64,000 nt of DNA from Bacteroidales bacterium (GCA_017561935.1 JAFZBE010000065.1:16046-80045), one strand, 5' to 3'; counted from the first letter of the stretch, positions 53,626-63,640 are shown. Translations and numbers: made by a program. Notes: a model not told the origin generated them from the sequence alone.

Positions 53626-54957
53626 ATGAAAAGACCAATCATCCTCTTTCTGATGCTACTGGCGTTCACGGGCATCGATGCACAGGAGGCGACGCTGACA
53701 GCGACCGACTGCATGCGCTATGCCGTGGAACACAACCACGACATCCGCATCGAACAGCTGACGCAGGACACACGACGTGCCGAACGTACGTCCGCCGCAG
53801 GTGCCTTCCTACCACAGGTGAGCGCAAGCATCGGCGCACAGTATAATTTCGGACGTGCCATCGACCCCGAAACCAACACCTACACCAATGTGAGCACGTT
53901 CTATAATGGATATTCGGTGCAGGCTTCCCTGCCCGTGTTCGACGGTTTCCAGCGCATCAACCAACTGCGTGCTGCCAAGGCCAGCCTGCTGATGGGGCGA
54001 AACAAATTGCGTGCTCAGCAGGACGAACTGGCCCTGCAGGTGTTCGAAGCCTTTTGCAATGTGCTCTATTACGAGGGTACGGTGCGTATGGCCGAGGAGA
54101 AGCGTGAGCAGAGCCTGCTCACCTTGCGCCAGACGCAGGTCATGGCCGAAGTAGGGCAGAAGAGTGAGGCCGACGTGGCTCAGATGGAAGCCCAGCTCGC
54201 CGCTGACGACTACGAGATCACCCGCCAGCAGAACGAGCTTTCCACAGCCATCCTCTCCTTGAAGCAGCTTATGAACTTCCCCGAGACCGACACCCTGCTG
54301 CTCGCTCCGAGCAATCTGATTACTCCGACTGCCCCTCAAACCCTTCAAACCCTTCAAACCCCTCAAACCTCTTCCGAGCCCCTCACCCTCGAGAACCCCG
54401 CCATCGCAGCAGCTGCCCAAAACGTCGTCGTGGCTCGTCGCAACCTGAACATAGCGCGTGGTGAGCTCAGCCCTTCCATCTCGATCAGCGGGGGCATGAG
54501 CACCTCCTTCAACAAGATGCTGCACAACGAATCCGTGGGCTTCCGTGATCAGTTGAGCAACAACAAGGGCGAATATGTCTATGCCTCGGTGAGCATTCCT
54601 ATATTCAATCGGCTGCAAACCTTGACCGACATACGCCGGCAGCGCAACAACCTGCGCATCGCCGAAGAGGAGCTGGCACAGAAGCGCGACGAACTCGTCA
54701 AGCTCCAGTTGCAGGCCGAGAACGACTGCGAAGGCTTTCGCAAACAAACCCTGCAGATGCAGCACAAGGTCGAGGCCGACAGCATCGCTGCCCGACTGAC
54801 CACACGAAAGTACGAAGAGGGGTTGGCATCGGCCATCGACGTACAGACCTCCACGGCAACCCTCCTGGAGAGCCGTTCCCGACTGCTCCAGTGCCAACTG
54901 ATGCTGGCCCTGAAACAGAAGCTTGCAAATTATTACAAAGGTTTACCACTATTATAA
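53626..54957 (+). CDS. TolC-family outer-membrane efflux protein
   Basis: Start set at 53626 (MKRPIILFLMLLAFTGIDAQ, 443 residues), because the longer frame begins upstream of the predicted transcript start region. Signal peptide ends at IDAQ. Two OEP repeats of long amphipathic helices with beta strands: ECMRY-like DCMRYAVEHNHDI, ASIGAQYNFGRAIDPETNTYTNV, then a second half (SPSISISGGMSTSFN, YASVSIPIFNRL, YEEGLASAIDVQTS). It forms the trimeric exit duct of a tripartite exporter with the HlyD-like adaptor encoded 12 nt downstream. Between the two halves a 9-bp repeat adds four x-Gln-Thr tripeptides. Confidence 0.92.
   Translation: MKRPIILFLMLLAFTGIDAQEATLTATDCMRYAVEHNHDIRIEQLTQDTRRAERTSAAGAFLPQVSASIGAQYNFGRAIDPETNTYTNVSTFYNGYSVQASLPVFDGFQRINQLRAAKASLLMGRNKLRAQQDELALQVFEAFCNVLYYEGTVRMAEEKREQSLLTLRQTQVMAEVGQKSEADVAQMEAQLAADDYEITRQQNELSTAILSLKQLMNFPETDTLLLAPSNLITPTAPQTLQTLQTPQTSSEPLTLENPAIAAAAQNVVVARRNLNIARGELSPSISISGGMSTSFNKMLHNESVGFRDQLSNNKGEYVYASVSIPIFNRLQTLTDIRRQRNNLRIAEEELAQKRDELVKLQLQAENDCEGFRKQTLQMQHKVEADSIAARLTTRKYEEGLASAIDVQTSTATLLESRSRLLQCQLMLALKQKLANYYKGLPLL
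54334..54369. repeat. 9-bp tandem repeat inside the TolC-like gene, CYTCAAACC family
   Basis: Four near-perfect units (CCTCAAACC, CTTCAAACC, CTTCAAACC, CCTCAAACC) encode PQT-LQT-LQT-PQT in the linker between the two OEP halves. Confidence 0.92.
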
Positions 54958-54969
54958 AGGATACGTATT

Positions 54970-56220
54970 ATGGATAGACAGATAGAGAAAAAGCGCGGGC
55001 TGCAATGGAAACATGCCCCCTATATCGCAGGCGGTGGCCTGTTGCTGGCATTGATCGGATGGATGGTCTTCGGCGACCACAGCTCGACGTTGCGTGTCGA
55101 GTCCGACATACTGACCGTCAGCCAGGTGACACACGAGGAGTTCAAGGACTATGTGCGCCTCAATGGCACGGTGGTGCCCATCCAGGTGGTGCAGATCTCG
55201 CCCGAGGAAGGCGGCATCGTCATGGAGAAGGTGGCCGAAGAGGGCTCAAGGGTCAAGAAAGGCGACGTCATCGTGCGTCTGTCGAACTCTAACCTCGACC
55301 TGCAGATCCTCAATGCCGAAGCCGAGCTGGCCGAAAAGCAGAACCTTCTGCGAAACACGCAGGTGGCGATGCAGCAGGACAAGCTGAACAACGAGACCGA
55401 GGCTGCCTCGCTGGGAATGGATGTGGAGCGAAAGCGTCGTGCCTACGAGCAGAACCAGCGCCTCTACAACGAGAAGCTCATCAGCCGTGAGACCTACCTG
55501 CAGGCCAAGGAGGACTACGAGTTGTCGAAGAAGAAGCAGGAGCTGATCAGCGAACGCCTGAAGAAGGACGAGCAGTACCGCAGCCTGCAAATGGACCAGA
55601 TGGAGGACAACCTTGCCAACATGCGGCGCAATGTCCTGCTGGTGCGTGAACGCAAGCAGAAGCTCGAAGTGCGTTCGGCCATCGACGGCGAATTGGGCTT
55701 GCTCGACGTGGAGCTTGGTCAGAACATCATGGCAGGTCAGAAGATTGGGCAGATCAACGACCTTTCCGACTTCAAGATTCAGGCCGAGATCGACGAACAT
55801 TACATCGACCGTGTGCGCCAGGGTCTGCATGCCACCTTCACCCGTGGCGACAAGACCTATGAGCTCGCAGTGCGCAAAGTCTATCCCGAGGTGCGTCAAG
55901 GACGTTTCCGCACCGACCTCGTCTTCCGTGGCGAGCGTCCCGACAACATCCGCAGCGGTCAGACTTATTACCTCAACCTGGAGTTGGGTCAGTCCGAACA
56001 GGCCATCCTCATCCCACGTGGAGCATTCTTCCAGACCACGGGCGGACAGTGGATCTTCGTCCTCGACAAGGATGGCTCGCGTGCCTATCGTCGCGACATT
56101 CGTATCGGTCGCCAGAACCCGCAGTACTACGAGGTGCTCGAAGGTCTTGAGCCGGGCGAGCATGTCATCACCAGCGGCTACGAGGCGTTCAAGGATTATG
56201 AGACGTTGAAAATAAAATAA
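54970..56220 (+). CDS. HlyD/MacA-type membrane fusion protein
   Basis: A 416-residue adaptor. One N-terminal membrane helix (about 18-35) leads to a biotinyl-lipoyl half domain (VQISPEEGGIVMEKVAEEGSRVKKGD), a long coiled-coil hairpin (about 115-225, rich in Glu/Lys/Gln), the second lipoyl half (SAIDGELGLLDVELGQNIMAGQKI) and a beta-barrel/membrane-proximal domain (about 260-416, ending VITSGYEAFKDYETLKIK). It bridges the inner-membrane permeases and the TolC-like duct in the periplasm. It starts 12 nt after the TolC-like gene and ends 3 nt before the first permease gene. Confidence 0.92.
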   Translation: MDRQIEKKRGLQWKHAPYIAGGGLLLALIGWMVFGDHSSTLRVESDILTVSQVTHEEFKDYVRLNGTVVPIQVVQISPEEGGIVMEKVAEEGSRVKKGDVIVRLSNSNLDLQILNAEAELAEKQNLLRNTQVAMQQDKLNNETEAASLGMDVERKRRAYEQNQRLYNEKLISRETYLQAKEDYELSKKKQELISERLKKDEQYRSLQMDQMEDNLANMRRNVLLVRERKQKLEVRSAIDGELGLLDVELGQNIMAGQKIGQINDLSDFKIQAEIDEHYIDRVRQGLHATFTRGDKTYELAVRKVYPEVRQGRFRTDLVFRGERPDNIRSGQTYYLNLELGQSEQAILIPRGAFFQTTGGQWIFVLDKDGSRAYRRDIRIGRQNPQYYEVLEGLEPGEHVITSGYEAFKDYETLKIK

Positions 56221-56223
56221 ACT

Positions 56224-58587
56224 ATGAAAAGTTACCTGAAATTCCTGTCAAGGAACAAGCTATATACCTTCATCAACGTGCTGGGACTGGCCATCTCGCT
56301 CATGTTCGTCATCCTCATGGGCGACTATACCTGGCGCCAGTACAGCATCGACAGGTGGCACAGGAATGCCGACCGGATCTACCTGATGGGCGATCAGGAA
56401 TTGTTCTTCACTTGGCCCCAGGCGGCCGGTGAGATCCGGGACATGTGCCCCGAGGTGGAGCAGACCTGCTGCGTGATAAGCCAAAGAGGAAAGATCAAAT
56501 ATGGCCAGCGGGAAATAAAAGATGGAGAGGACGAAAACGGCATCATCATGCTTGCCGACTCAACGTTCTTCAACTTCTTCGATTTCGAGCTGGTGAAGGG
56601 CAATCGCCAGACGGCACTCGATGCACCCGACAAGTGCGTTATCACCGAGCGGTTGGCGCGGAGGCTCTTCGGCAAAAGGAATCCCATCGGTGAGTCGTTG
56701 GAGATTGTGGGCGAACGCCATGTGACCATCAACAACGAAGACCCCTTCGACAGCACATTGGTCTATACCATCAGTGCCGTTGTCGAGGATCTGGACCGTA
56801 CCGTCCTGCCCAACGAGACGCAGATCATCGCCAGCATGAAACGTTTCCCCCAGGTGATGGGCTATGAGCTCAAGAACCATGTCTTTGCCTACGGAGGATC
56901 CGGTGCTTGTAAGGCATTCTACATGATTCGGCCCGGAACTACGTTCGATGGAAAGATGAAGATGGTGGAAGATCATTTGACCAATCACTATTTTTGGACC
57001 TCGAATAACCAAGTCACCATGACACCGCTTAAGGATGTCTTTTTTGCTCCGCAGAACAATGGCTCGGGCTTGCAAAAGGGCGACAAGACGAGGCTTCGCA
57101 TCCTGTTGGCCGCCGTCCTCGCCATCCTCTTCTTCGCCTTGAGCAACTATGTCAACCTGACGGTCGCCAACACGGGATTCCGCGCCAAGGAGATGGCCAC
57201 TCGCCGACTTTTCGGCAGCAGCCGGTATCAGATTTCGCTGAAACTGATCGCCGAATCGACGATGATGGTTGCCGTGTCGTTCGCTATTGGCCTGGCGTTG
57301 GCATTCTGTTTCCGTGAAGATGCAGCCTCGTTGTTCAGGGGTAAGATTGAACTGGCGAGAGATATCAATCCGAGCACTGTCGGCATCTGCCTGGGCTTCA
57401 TCCTGCTGACGGGCATCATCTCGGGCATCCTGCCCTCGTGGCATATTTCCCGCTATCAGCCCATCGACATTGTGAAGGGCAATTTCCGCTTCCATTCGAA
57501 AATGGTGCTTGGAAAGGTGTTCATCATCCTGCAGAACACCATTACCATCGTCATGCTCACTTCGGCTCTTGTCATCTGGCTCCAGCTGAACCATCTGATT
57601 CACGCGCCCCTCGGCTTCAACTACGAGAACCTCTGTTTCGTCAGTCCGCCCCAAGAAAAGGAACAGGCAGTCAGAAGCCAATTGGAGAATATGCCTTTTG
57701 TCGAAAAAGTCGGCGTTTACCGGGGCACCGATTTCATCGGCTATTCTTCCAGCACGCGTACCATTTCCTTCGATGAGAAGAACGTCAACATTTACTTGAC
57801 AAGTATGGATAAGACGGCCTTTGAACTCTATGGATTGGAGATTCTGCGGGACTATGGCCCCACCAGCGACGGCTATTATCTCAACGAGGAGGCCATGCGC
57901 CGGTTGGGTTTGACCGAAGATGACCGAGAGATGCCCTGGGGTAATGGGACGACGGTGCCGATAGCCGGCATCATCAAGGATTTCCATCGTGTCAATATTC
58001 TGGAAAACCTGGTACCCTTCGCCATTCAGGTGACCGATGACTTGGACTATGTCAACTTCCTTATAAAGACGAATGGAGAAAAGAAGTCCAAAGCTAAATT
58101 TATCGATATGCTGAGGGATTTGGGTTGTGCCGAGGCCACGCTGCCCTGGATTGTCAACAGTTCGGAGGATGTCATTGCCGAAACCTTCGACACCCATCGT
58201 CACACGCTCCGCATCATCACGCTCTTCACCTTCATGGCCATCGTCATCTCCGTGCTGGGCTTTGTCGGCATGTCGCTCTTCTTCATTCGTCAGCGCAAGA
58301 AGGAGATGGGCATCCGCAAGATCATGGGCAGCACGTCGCGCGAGGTGTTGTGGCTGATGCTCCGCACGTTTTGTGCCCCGCTGCTCCTGTCGTTCGTCAT
58401 CGCCGTGCCAATCGCGTGGTATATCATGCGAGAGTGGCTCATGGATTTCAGCTATCGTATCGAACTCAGCCCGTGGATCTTCGTCACCACCTGTCTCCTG
58501 TCGCTCTTCATTGCCATCTTCTCGGTGGGCATGCAGATCCTCAAGGCCGTCAGGACCAATCCTGTCGAAAGCATCAAGACGGAATGA
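56224..58587 (+). CDS. MacB/FtsX-type ABC permease, first of three
   Basis: A 787-residue permease with two MacB_PCD-FtsX modules. A membrane helix near the start (MKSYLKFLSRNKLYTFINVL) is followed by a periplasmic domain (about 45-280), three helices (about 290-430), a second periplasmic domain (about 455-660) and three C-terminal helices from 670 with the coupling-loop signature RQRKKEMGIRKIMGSTSREV. It ends NPVESIKTE, a common end for this group. Such permeases work with a separate ATPase to extrude lipids, peptides or drugs; no ATPase gene lies in the window. It resembles the third permease closely at the N-terminus. Confidence 0.9.
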   Translation: MKSYLKFLSRNKLYTFINVLGLAISLMFVILMGDYTWRQYSIDRWHRNADRIYLMGDQELFFTWPQAAGEIRDMCPEVEQTCCVISQRGKIKYGQREIKDGEDENGIIMLADSTFFNFFDFELVKGNRQTALDAPDKCVITERLARRLFGKRNPIGESLEIVGERHVTINNEDPFDSTLVYTISAVVEDLDRTVLPNETQIIASMKRFPQVMGYELKNHVFAYGGSGACKAFYMIRPGTTFDGKMKMVEDHLTNHYFWTSNNQVTMTPLKDVFFAPQNNGSGLQKGDKTRLRILLAAVLAILFFALSNYVNLTVANTGFRAKEMATRRLFGSSRYQISLKLIAESTMMVAVSFAIGLALAFCFREDAASLFRGKIELARDINPSTVGICLGFILLTGIISGILPSWHISRYQPIDIVKGNFRFHSKMVLGKVFIILQNTITIVMLTSALVIWLQLNHLIHAPLGFNYENLCFVSPPQEKEQAVRSQLENMPFVEKVGVYRGTDFIGYSSSTRTISFDEKNVNIYLTSMDKTAFELYGLEILRDYGPTSDGYYLNEEAMRRLGLTEDDREMPWGNGTTVPIAGIIKDFHRVNILENLVPFAIQVTDDLDYVNFLIKTNGEKKSKAKFIDMLRDLGCAEATLPWIVNSSEDVIAETFDTHRHTLRIITLFTFMAIVISVLGFVGMSLFFIRQRKKEMGIRKIMGSTSREVLWLMLRTFCAPLLLSFVIAVPIAWYIMREWLMDFSYRIELSPWIFVTTCLLSLFIAIFSVGMQILKAVRTNPVESIKTE

Positions 58588-58602
58588 CAAAACAAGATAA
58601 AT

Positions 58603-60957
58603 ATGAGTAACTTCATACCGAAAGGGCAGGGAGCCCTCATCAAGATATTATCGCTGGCCATCGGCCTGACTGTCGGGCTCGTGTTGATTGCCAAGGTTCA
58701 GCTCGAACGCAACTTCGACCGCTGCGTCGAAGGCAAGGAGCATGTCTATGAAATCAACGAGACCTACCAGCGACAAGGCCAGGAGGTTGCCGAGCATGGA
58801 GCCACGTCGGGCGGTATCGTCCCGAAATTGTGCCAATACGTCCCCGAGATCATCGTGGGCACACGTTATACCGGTCAGTTCTATCATGAGAAGCTCATGT
58901 CAGAGGATGGTCAGCGCTACGGCTTCGAAAACTCCATCTTTGCCGATTCCTGTTTCTTCGACATCTTTGGCACGAGGATACTGGTGGGCGAGGCGAAGCA
59001 GCTCTTGACCAAGCCTGGACATTGCCTTATCAGTCGTTCGCTCAGCGAAAAGCTGGGTGGCGATGTCGTGGGCAGGACATTCACTTACATGGCAGCCCCA
59101 GGCAAGCCCATGACCATCAGCGGCATCTTCGAGGACTTCGACGAGAACTCCTCCTTCAACCAGCTCGACATCGTGATGTCGATGTCCTCCATCGGCACAT
59201 ATACTTGGGACGGCACGAGCAATATGTTTGGCAACGATCGTTATCACTCTTTCGTGCGTCTCACTCCCAATGCCGACCTGCAGAAGATACAGGACGAGGT
59301 AAAGGTGATGATCAAGGAGGTCTATCCCTGGGATGAGTTGCGTGAGGCTGGGTATGTCGATCTGGGCTTCAAGCTTTATCCGCTCAGCGAGAGGCGCATG
59401 AGCAATACCACGGTCCGCACCACATGCATCATCCTCTTCATCGTCGCTCTCGTCATGCTGTTCACGGCTGTGATGAACTACATCCTTGTGGTCATCAGTT
59501 CGCTGGTAGGCAAGGCTCGACTGGTGGCGCTCCGCAAGGTGCTGGGTGCCCCCAAGCTCGAGTTCTACGTCAAGACATTGGGCGAAGCCTTCGTGCATCT
59601 GCTTCTGGCGTTGCTCATCATGGCCCTGCTGCTTTGGGCAGGGAAGGACTGGATACGCGACCTGATGGGCATCAGCGTCTCCACGCTCTTCTCGACGCAG
59701 ACCTATCTCATCCTTGCCGTGGTTTGCCTCGTCGTCCTCATCTGTTGCGGCCTCTTGCCCGGCTACATCTATTCGTGCATCCCGCTCGTCTATGCCTATC
59801 GCCTCTTCAGCGAAAGTAAACGCGTGTGGAAGCTCTCGCTGCTCGCCTTCCAGCTTTGCCTGAGCACCATGTTGCTCTGCATCCTCAGCACTATCTATCG
59901 CCAGTACGACTATATGATGAACAAGGATTTGGGCTACGAATACGAGAATGTGGCCTTTATCCACATCACCCATCCTTCCGACTCCACCGCCGTCCTGGCT
60001 CGCGAGATCGAGAAGCTTCCTTGTATCGAAAGCACCTCGACCGCCTATTCGCTCTTCCTCCAGTGGCAGAGCGGCAACAACATCATGCTGCCCGACGATA
60101 CGCGCGAGTTGTTCAACTATGCCTGCATGTACTTTGCCGAGCCAGGCATTGTCGAAACCATGGGTCTGACGATAGTGCAGGGCATGGGCTTTACTCCGCT
60201 CGAACAAAAGAGGTTCATTCCCGAAGTCATCGTCAACGAGAAGTTTGCCCAGATGCTCAAGGAGTTTACCGGATGGGACGACGTCATTGGACGTTCGGTA
60301 CTCACTACCGAAATCGGCCCGGAGTATCCGCTCACCATCGTCGGTATTGTGAAGGACTTCACCCTTGGCACCCTCGTGAGCATCGACGAGCGTCCCACCA
60401 TGTTCATGAACGGCTCCCTCTTTGCCAACTACGTCCTACTGAAGTTCAACGACCTCACGCCCGACAACATCACCTCGGTGCAGCAGCTCTGTGACCGACT
60501 CTATCCCGATGCCGAGTTCCAGGTGAAGCCTTACGCCGGCGAACTTGCCGACAGCTATCAGCAGACGCAGCACACGCGCGACCTCATCCTCATCGGCTGT
60601 CTGGCCGCCCTGCTCATCACGCTCATCGGTCTCATCGGTTACATCCGCGACGAAGTGCAGCGCCGCACGCGCGAACTGGCCATCCGCAAGGTGATGGGTG
60701 CCAGCATCGGCGAACTGCAGGCGCTCTTCCTGCGCAACATCGCCATCATTGCCCTGCCCTCCATCATCGTCGGCATCATTCTCGGCTGGTATTTCAGTCA
60801 GCTGCTGATGGATCAGTTTGCCGATAAGGTGGCGCTCCACGGGTGGATCTTCGTCATCGACGCCCTCGTCGTCATCCTCATCATCGCCATCGTCGTCTTC
60901 TTCCAAACCCGCCGCATCTGTAAGCGCAATCCCGTCGAAAACATCAAAATCGAATGA
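58603..60957 (+). CDS. MacB/FtsX-type ABC permease, second of three
   Basis: A 784-residue permease with the same two-module layout: periplasmic domain about 40-270, helices about 280-420 (MLFTAVMNYILVVISSLVGKARLVALRKVLGA carries the first coupling loop), second periplasmic domain about 440-655, and final helices with RDEVQRRTRELAIRKVMGASIGEL. It ends NPVENIKIE. Its N-terminus (MSNFIPKGQGALIKIL) lacks the MKSYLKFLSRNK start shared by the other two, so it is the more divergent paralogue. It starts 15 nt after the first permease stop, and the third permease begins 1 nt after its own stop. Confidence 0.9.
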   Translation: MSNFIPKGQGALIKILSLAIGLTVGLVLIAKVQLERNFDRCVEGKEHVYEINETYQRQGQEVAEHGATSGGIVPKLCQYVPEIIVGTRYTGQFYHEKLMSEDGQRYGFENSIFADSCFFDIFGTRILVGEAKQLLTKPGHCLISRSLSEKLGGDVVGRTFTYMAAPGKPMTISGIFEDFDENSSFNQLDIVMSMSSIGTYTWDGTSNMFGNDRYHSFVRLTPNADLQKIQDEVKVMIKEVYPWDELREAGYVDLGFKLYPLSERRMSNTTVRTTCIILFIVALVMLFTAVMNYILVVISSLVGKARLVALRKVLGAPKLEFYVKTLGEAFVHLLLALLIMALLLWAGKDWIRDLMGISVSTLFSTQTYLILAVVCLVVLICCGLLPGYIYSCIPLVYAYRLFSESKRVWKLSLLAFQLCLSTMLLCILSTIYRQYDYMMNKDLGYEYENVAFIHITHPSDSTAVLAREIEKLPCIESTSTAYSLFLQWQSGNNIMLPDDTRELFNYACMYFAEPGIVETMGLTIVQGMGFTPLEQKRFIPEVIVNEKFAQMLKEFTGWDDVIGRSVLTTEIGPEYPLTIVGIVKDFTLGTLVSIDERPTMFMNGSLFANYVLLKFNDLTPDNITSVQQLCDRLYPDAEFQVKPYAGELADSYQQTQHTRDLILIGCLAALLITLIGLIGYIRDEVQRRTRELAIRKVMGASIGELQALFLRNIAIIALPSIIVGIILGWYFSQLLMDQFADKVALHGWIFVIDALVVILIIAIVVFFQTRRICKRNPVENIKIE

Positions 60958-60958
60958 T

Positions 60959-63343
60959 ATGAAGAGTTATTTGAAGTTCCTGAGTAGGAACAAGCTGTTC
61001 ACCCTTATCAATATCGTGGGCCTGTGCCTGTCGATGGCCTTCCTCTTGCTCCTGGGAGACCTCATCTATCGACAGACGTCGGTCGAGAACTACCAGACGC
61101 GCGGCGAGCGGACCTTCGTCCTGGGCAACGAGCGCTTCATGATGTCGCACTTCCGCATTGGCCAGCGTTTGCAGGATCGTTTCCCCGAAATCGAGGACTG
61201 GTGTTCTATCTCGGGCTATGACATCAATTTCACCATCAATGGGCAGGAAGTGGTCACCAAGATGCTCGTCACCCCATCCAACTTCTTCGAGTTCTTCGAC
61301 TACCGTCTGCTCACTGGCGACAAGAGTCAGGTGCTCAGCGCTCCCAATCAGATTGTCGTGAGCAAGGCGTTCGCGCAGCGCTATTGGCCTGAGGGCGACG
61401 CTGTGGGTAGGGAATTGGTGTTGGGCGATGACGACCTCCCCGATGGACACATCACCTACACCGTCAGCGGCGTGATGGAAGACTTCGACCGTTCGGTCAT
61501 CCCCGCTGGTCATGAGTGCGTGGTCAATATCGAGAATCTGCGCAGCCTCCACTCCTCGGCTTACACCGAGAATTTGACGAATGCAGGCAGCTGTGTGCTG
61601 TTCCTGATGGAACGTGAGGGCAGTGACCTGCGCAGCAAGACCGACGAGATGCGCGACTACCTGAAGACCTTCTTCTGGCTTTATCAGATTGAGGCAGTCA
61701 AGGAACTGACGCTTACCACGTTCTCCTCCATCTACTACGACGACAGGAACTGCTCGATGATGTCGGGCGACCTCAATCATGGCAGTCGCAGCATGACGCA
61801 ACTCTATGTGATCATCGCTCTGCTTGTATTGGTGTTTGCTATCTTCAACTACGTCAACCTGAGTGTGTCGCTCACCACCGACCGCTCGAAGGAGATGGCC
61901 ACACGCCGGTTGTTGGGCTTGTCGCGTCTGCAGGTCTTTCTCAAACTCATTGGCGAAAGCATCCTCTTCACTGCCATTGCCTTCGTCATCGCCTATTTCA
62001 TCGCCCTTGCCCTGCAAGGCAAGGCAATTGAGATGGCCAATTGTCCTTTGGACCTCAGGAAGGACACCAGCTTCGTCACCATCCTTATCTTCCTGTTGGC
62101 TATCGGCCTCACAGGTCTGTTGGCAGGTTTCGTCCCCGCATCGGTGCTCAGCGGCTACCAGCCCATCGACATTGTGCGCGGCACGTTCCGTCGCCGTGTG
62201 CGTCAGCGTTGGAGCCATGTGCTCATGGTGCTGCAATCGGTCTTCGCCATCCTCATGCTCACCATCACTCTCCTGCTGGGCAGTGGCATTCGTCAGCGCA
62301 TGACGCAACCTTTGGGCTATGACATCGAAGGCGTACTCGAGACCTGGGGTGCAATGAACTTCGATCAGACACAACGACAGACCATGCGCGACCGTCTGCT
62401 GAAGTTCCCCGAAGTGGAGGCCGTGGGCTATGGTTTCGGCACACCTATCGAGTATTTGGAGAACCAGACAACAACATCTACCGACGGCGACGTGGTCAGC
62501 CTGCGTCTGTTGATGGGCGACAGCTGCTTCTTCAACATCCTCAACATCCATCCCGAGAAGATCTACAGTGACGACAAGAATTCTGTTGGAGTCAACCATC
62601 AGACGTTGCGCCAATTTGGGAAAAAGGATACCGATACCGAGTTCGCCGTCGCTGGCAGTGAGAATAGTACTCGCGTCAAGGCACTCTATCCCGATATTGT
62701 CTATCTGACGGTGATGAACGAGGAGCAGTTCCCCACACCCTTCCTCTTCTTTAAGACCGACGAATACCGCGACGACGACGATAACTATGTTCGCAATAAC
62801 TATGGCAAGCCACGTCAGCTGCTCGTCAAGTATCATGGCGAACGCAAGAGGGTAGAGGCCGAGGTGAAACGCCTGCTTGCCGAGTTGTCGGGAAGCGAGG
62901 CTGCCGAAGTTCATGCGCTTACCGACCTGCACAAGAAGTGGTATGCCGATTACGAACGCTTCCTGCGCGTGCTCACCATCTTCACCATTGTGGCCATGCT
63001 CATTGCCGTGCTCGGACTGATGGCCATGAACAGCTACTTCGTCAGCCAGCGTCGGCGTGAGATTGCCGTGCGTCGCGTCTTTGGTGCCGAGGTCAGCAGC
63101 ATCACCCTCCGATTGCTTCGCACCGTAGCCATCCAGTCGCTCATTGCAGCCATCATCGCTGTTCCCCTTTCGTTCTGGTTAGCTCCGAAGGTAGGTAGTA
63201 TCTCCGGCCTGAACACCCCGATGGAGATCATGCCCTTGCTCATCGCCCTCCTTATCGTCCTCTCGGTGGGTATCCTCACTGCCGCCCTCCAGGGTTGGCG
63301 TGCAGCTACCGAGAATCCCATCAATAGCATCAAGACTGAGTGA
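60959..63343 (+). CDS. MacB/FtsX-type ABC permease, third of three
   Basis: Start set at 60959 (MKSYLKFLSRNKLFTLINIV, 794 residues); the longer frame runs back through the previous gene and is not real. Two MacB_PCD-FtsX modules, with coupling-loop sequences DRSKEMATRRLLGLSRLQVF and SQRRREIAVRRVFGAEVSSI, and the ending NPINSIKTE. The ATG is 1 nt after the stop of the second permease, so translation is coupled. It shares its N-terminal sequence and overall layout with the first permease. It is the last gene of the operon, followed by a terminator. Confidence 0.9.
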   Translation: MKSYLKFLSRNKLFTLINIVGLCLSMAFLLLLGDLIYRQTSVENYQTRGERTFVLGNERFMMSHFRIGQRLQDRFPEIEDWCSISGYDINFTINGQEVVTKMLVTPSNFFEFFDYRLLTGDKSQVLSAPNQIVVSKAFAQRYWPEGDAVGRELVLGDDDLPDGHITYTVSGVMEDFDRSVIPAGHECVVNIENLRSLHSSAYTENLTNAGSCVLFLMEREGSDLRSKTDEMRDYLKTFFWLYQIEAVKELTLTTFSSIYYDDRNCSMMSGDLNHGSRSMTQLYVIIALLVLVFAIFNYVNLSVSLTTDRSKEMATRRLLGLSRLQVFLKLIGESILFTAIAFVIAYFIALALQGKAIEMANCPLDLRKDTSFVTILIFLLAIGLTGLLAGFVPASVLSGYQPIDIVRGTFRRRVRQRWSHVLMVLQSVFAILMLTITLLLGSGIRQRMTQPLGYDIEGVLETWGAMNFDQTQRQTMRDRLLKFPEVEAVGYGFGTPIEYLENQTTTSTDGDVVSLRLLMGDSCFFNILNIHPEKIYSDDKNSVGVNHQTLRQFGKKDTDTEFAVAGSENSTRVKALYPDIVYLTVMNEEQFPTPFLFFKTDEYRDDDDNYVRNNYGKPRQLLVKYHGERKRVEAEVKRLLAELSGSEAAEVHALTDLHKKWYADYERFLRVLTIFTIVAMLIAVLGLMAMNSYFVSQRRREIAVRRVFGAEVSSITLRLLRTVAIQSLIAAIIAVPLSFWLAPKVGSISGLNTPMEIMPLLIALLIVLSVGILTAALQGWRAATENPINSIKTE

Positions 63344-63351
63344 CAAAGATC

Positions 63352-63396
63352 ATGCGGAAATGCGTCTGACTTTACGGCGTGTTTCCGCATTTTGTT
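63352..63396 (+). terminator. Rho-independent terminator of the transport operon
   Basis: ATGCGGAAATGCGTC pairs with GGCGTGTTTCCGCAT in a 15-bp stem with three G-U pairs, followed by TTTGTT. It begins 9 nt after the last permease stop. Confidence 0.8.
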
Positions 63397-63424
63397 AGAG
63401 CTTGTCCCAAGTTGAGCTAAGTTC

Positions 63425-63640
63425 TCACAATTTGAGATTGCTTGCCTCAAGGTTATGGTTCATTCTGCGCATTGCTGCACGAGGAAAGGTAATGTTTGCT
63501 GTTGGTCTTTCTGAAACTGTAGGCTTATTCCATGGCAGAGGTAGGAAATAGTCATGTTCCTGGTGTGCGTGTGTTCTGCTCGCGGTGTCCCATTCTCCCC
63601 GCTTTGGGACAGAGCGTTTGCAAAATCTGCACCACCTCAT
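63425..63640 (-). CDS. Short open frame, doubtful
   Basis: Seventy-one codons beginning MRWCRFCKRSVPKRGEW and ending NHNLEASNLKL. No domain is recognised. A -7 box lies about 240 nt upstream on the same strand. An overlapping plus-strand frame (63532-63816, 94 codons) is equally unsupported. Neither has convincing coding character; the region may encode RNA or be a decayed element. Confidence 0.2.
   Translation of the reverse strand: MRWCRFCKRSVPKRGEWDTASRTHAHQEHDYFLPLPWNKPTVSERPTANITFPRAAMRRMNHNLEASNLKL

Noticed and set aside
56560..58590. 676-codon open frame on the strand opposite the first permease gene
   Set aside because: The plus strand encodes a clear FtsX permease with family motifs. 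The antisense translation is rich in Asp, Glu, His and Arg with no domain and is a by-product of codon bias. The same applies to 58900-60207 and 60944-62932.
60818..60958. N-terminal extension of the third permease
   Set aside because: The extension overlaps the end of the second permease gene in another frame and is low-complexity Ser/Pro. The ATG at 60959 matches the start of the first permease.
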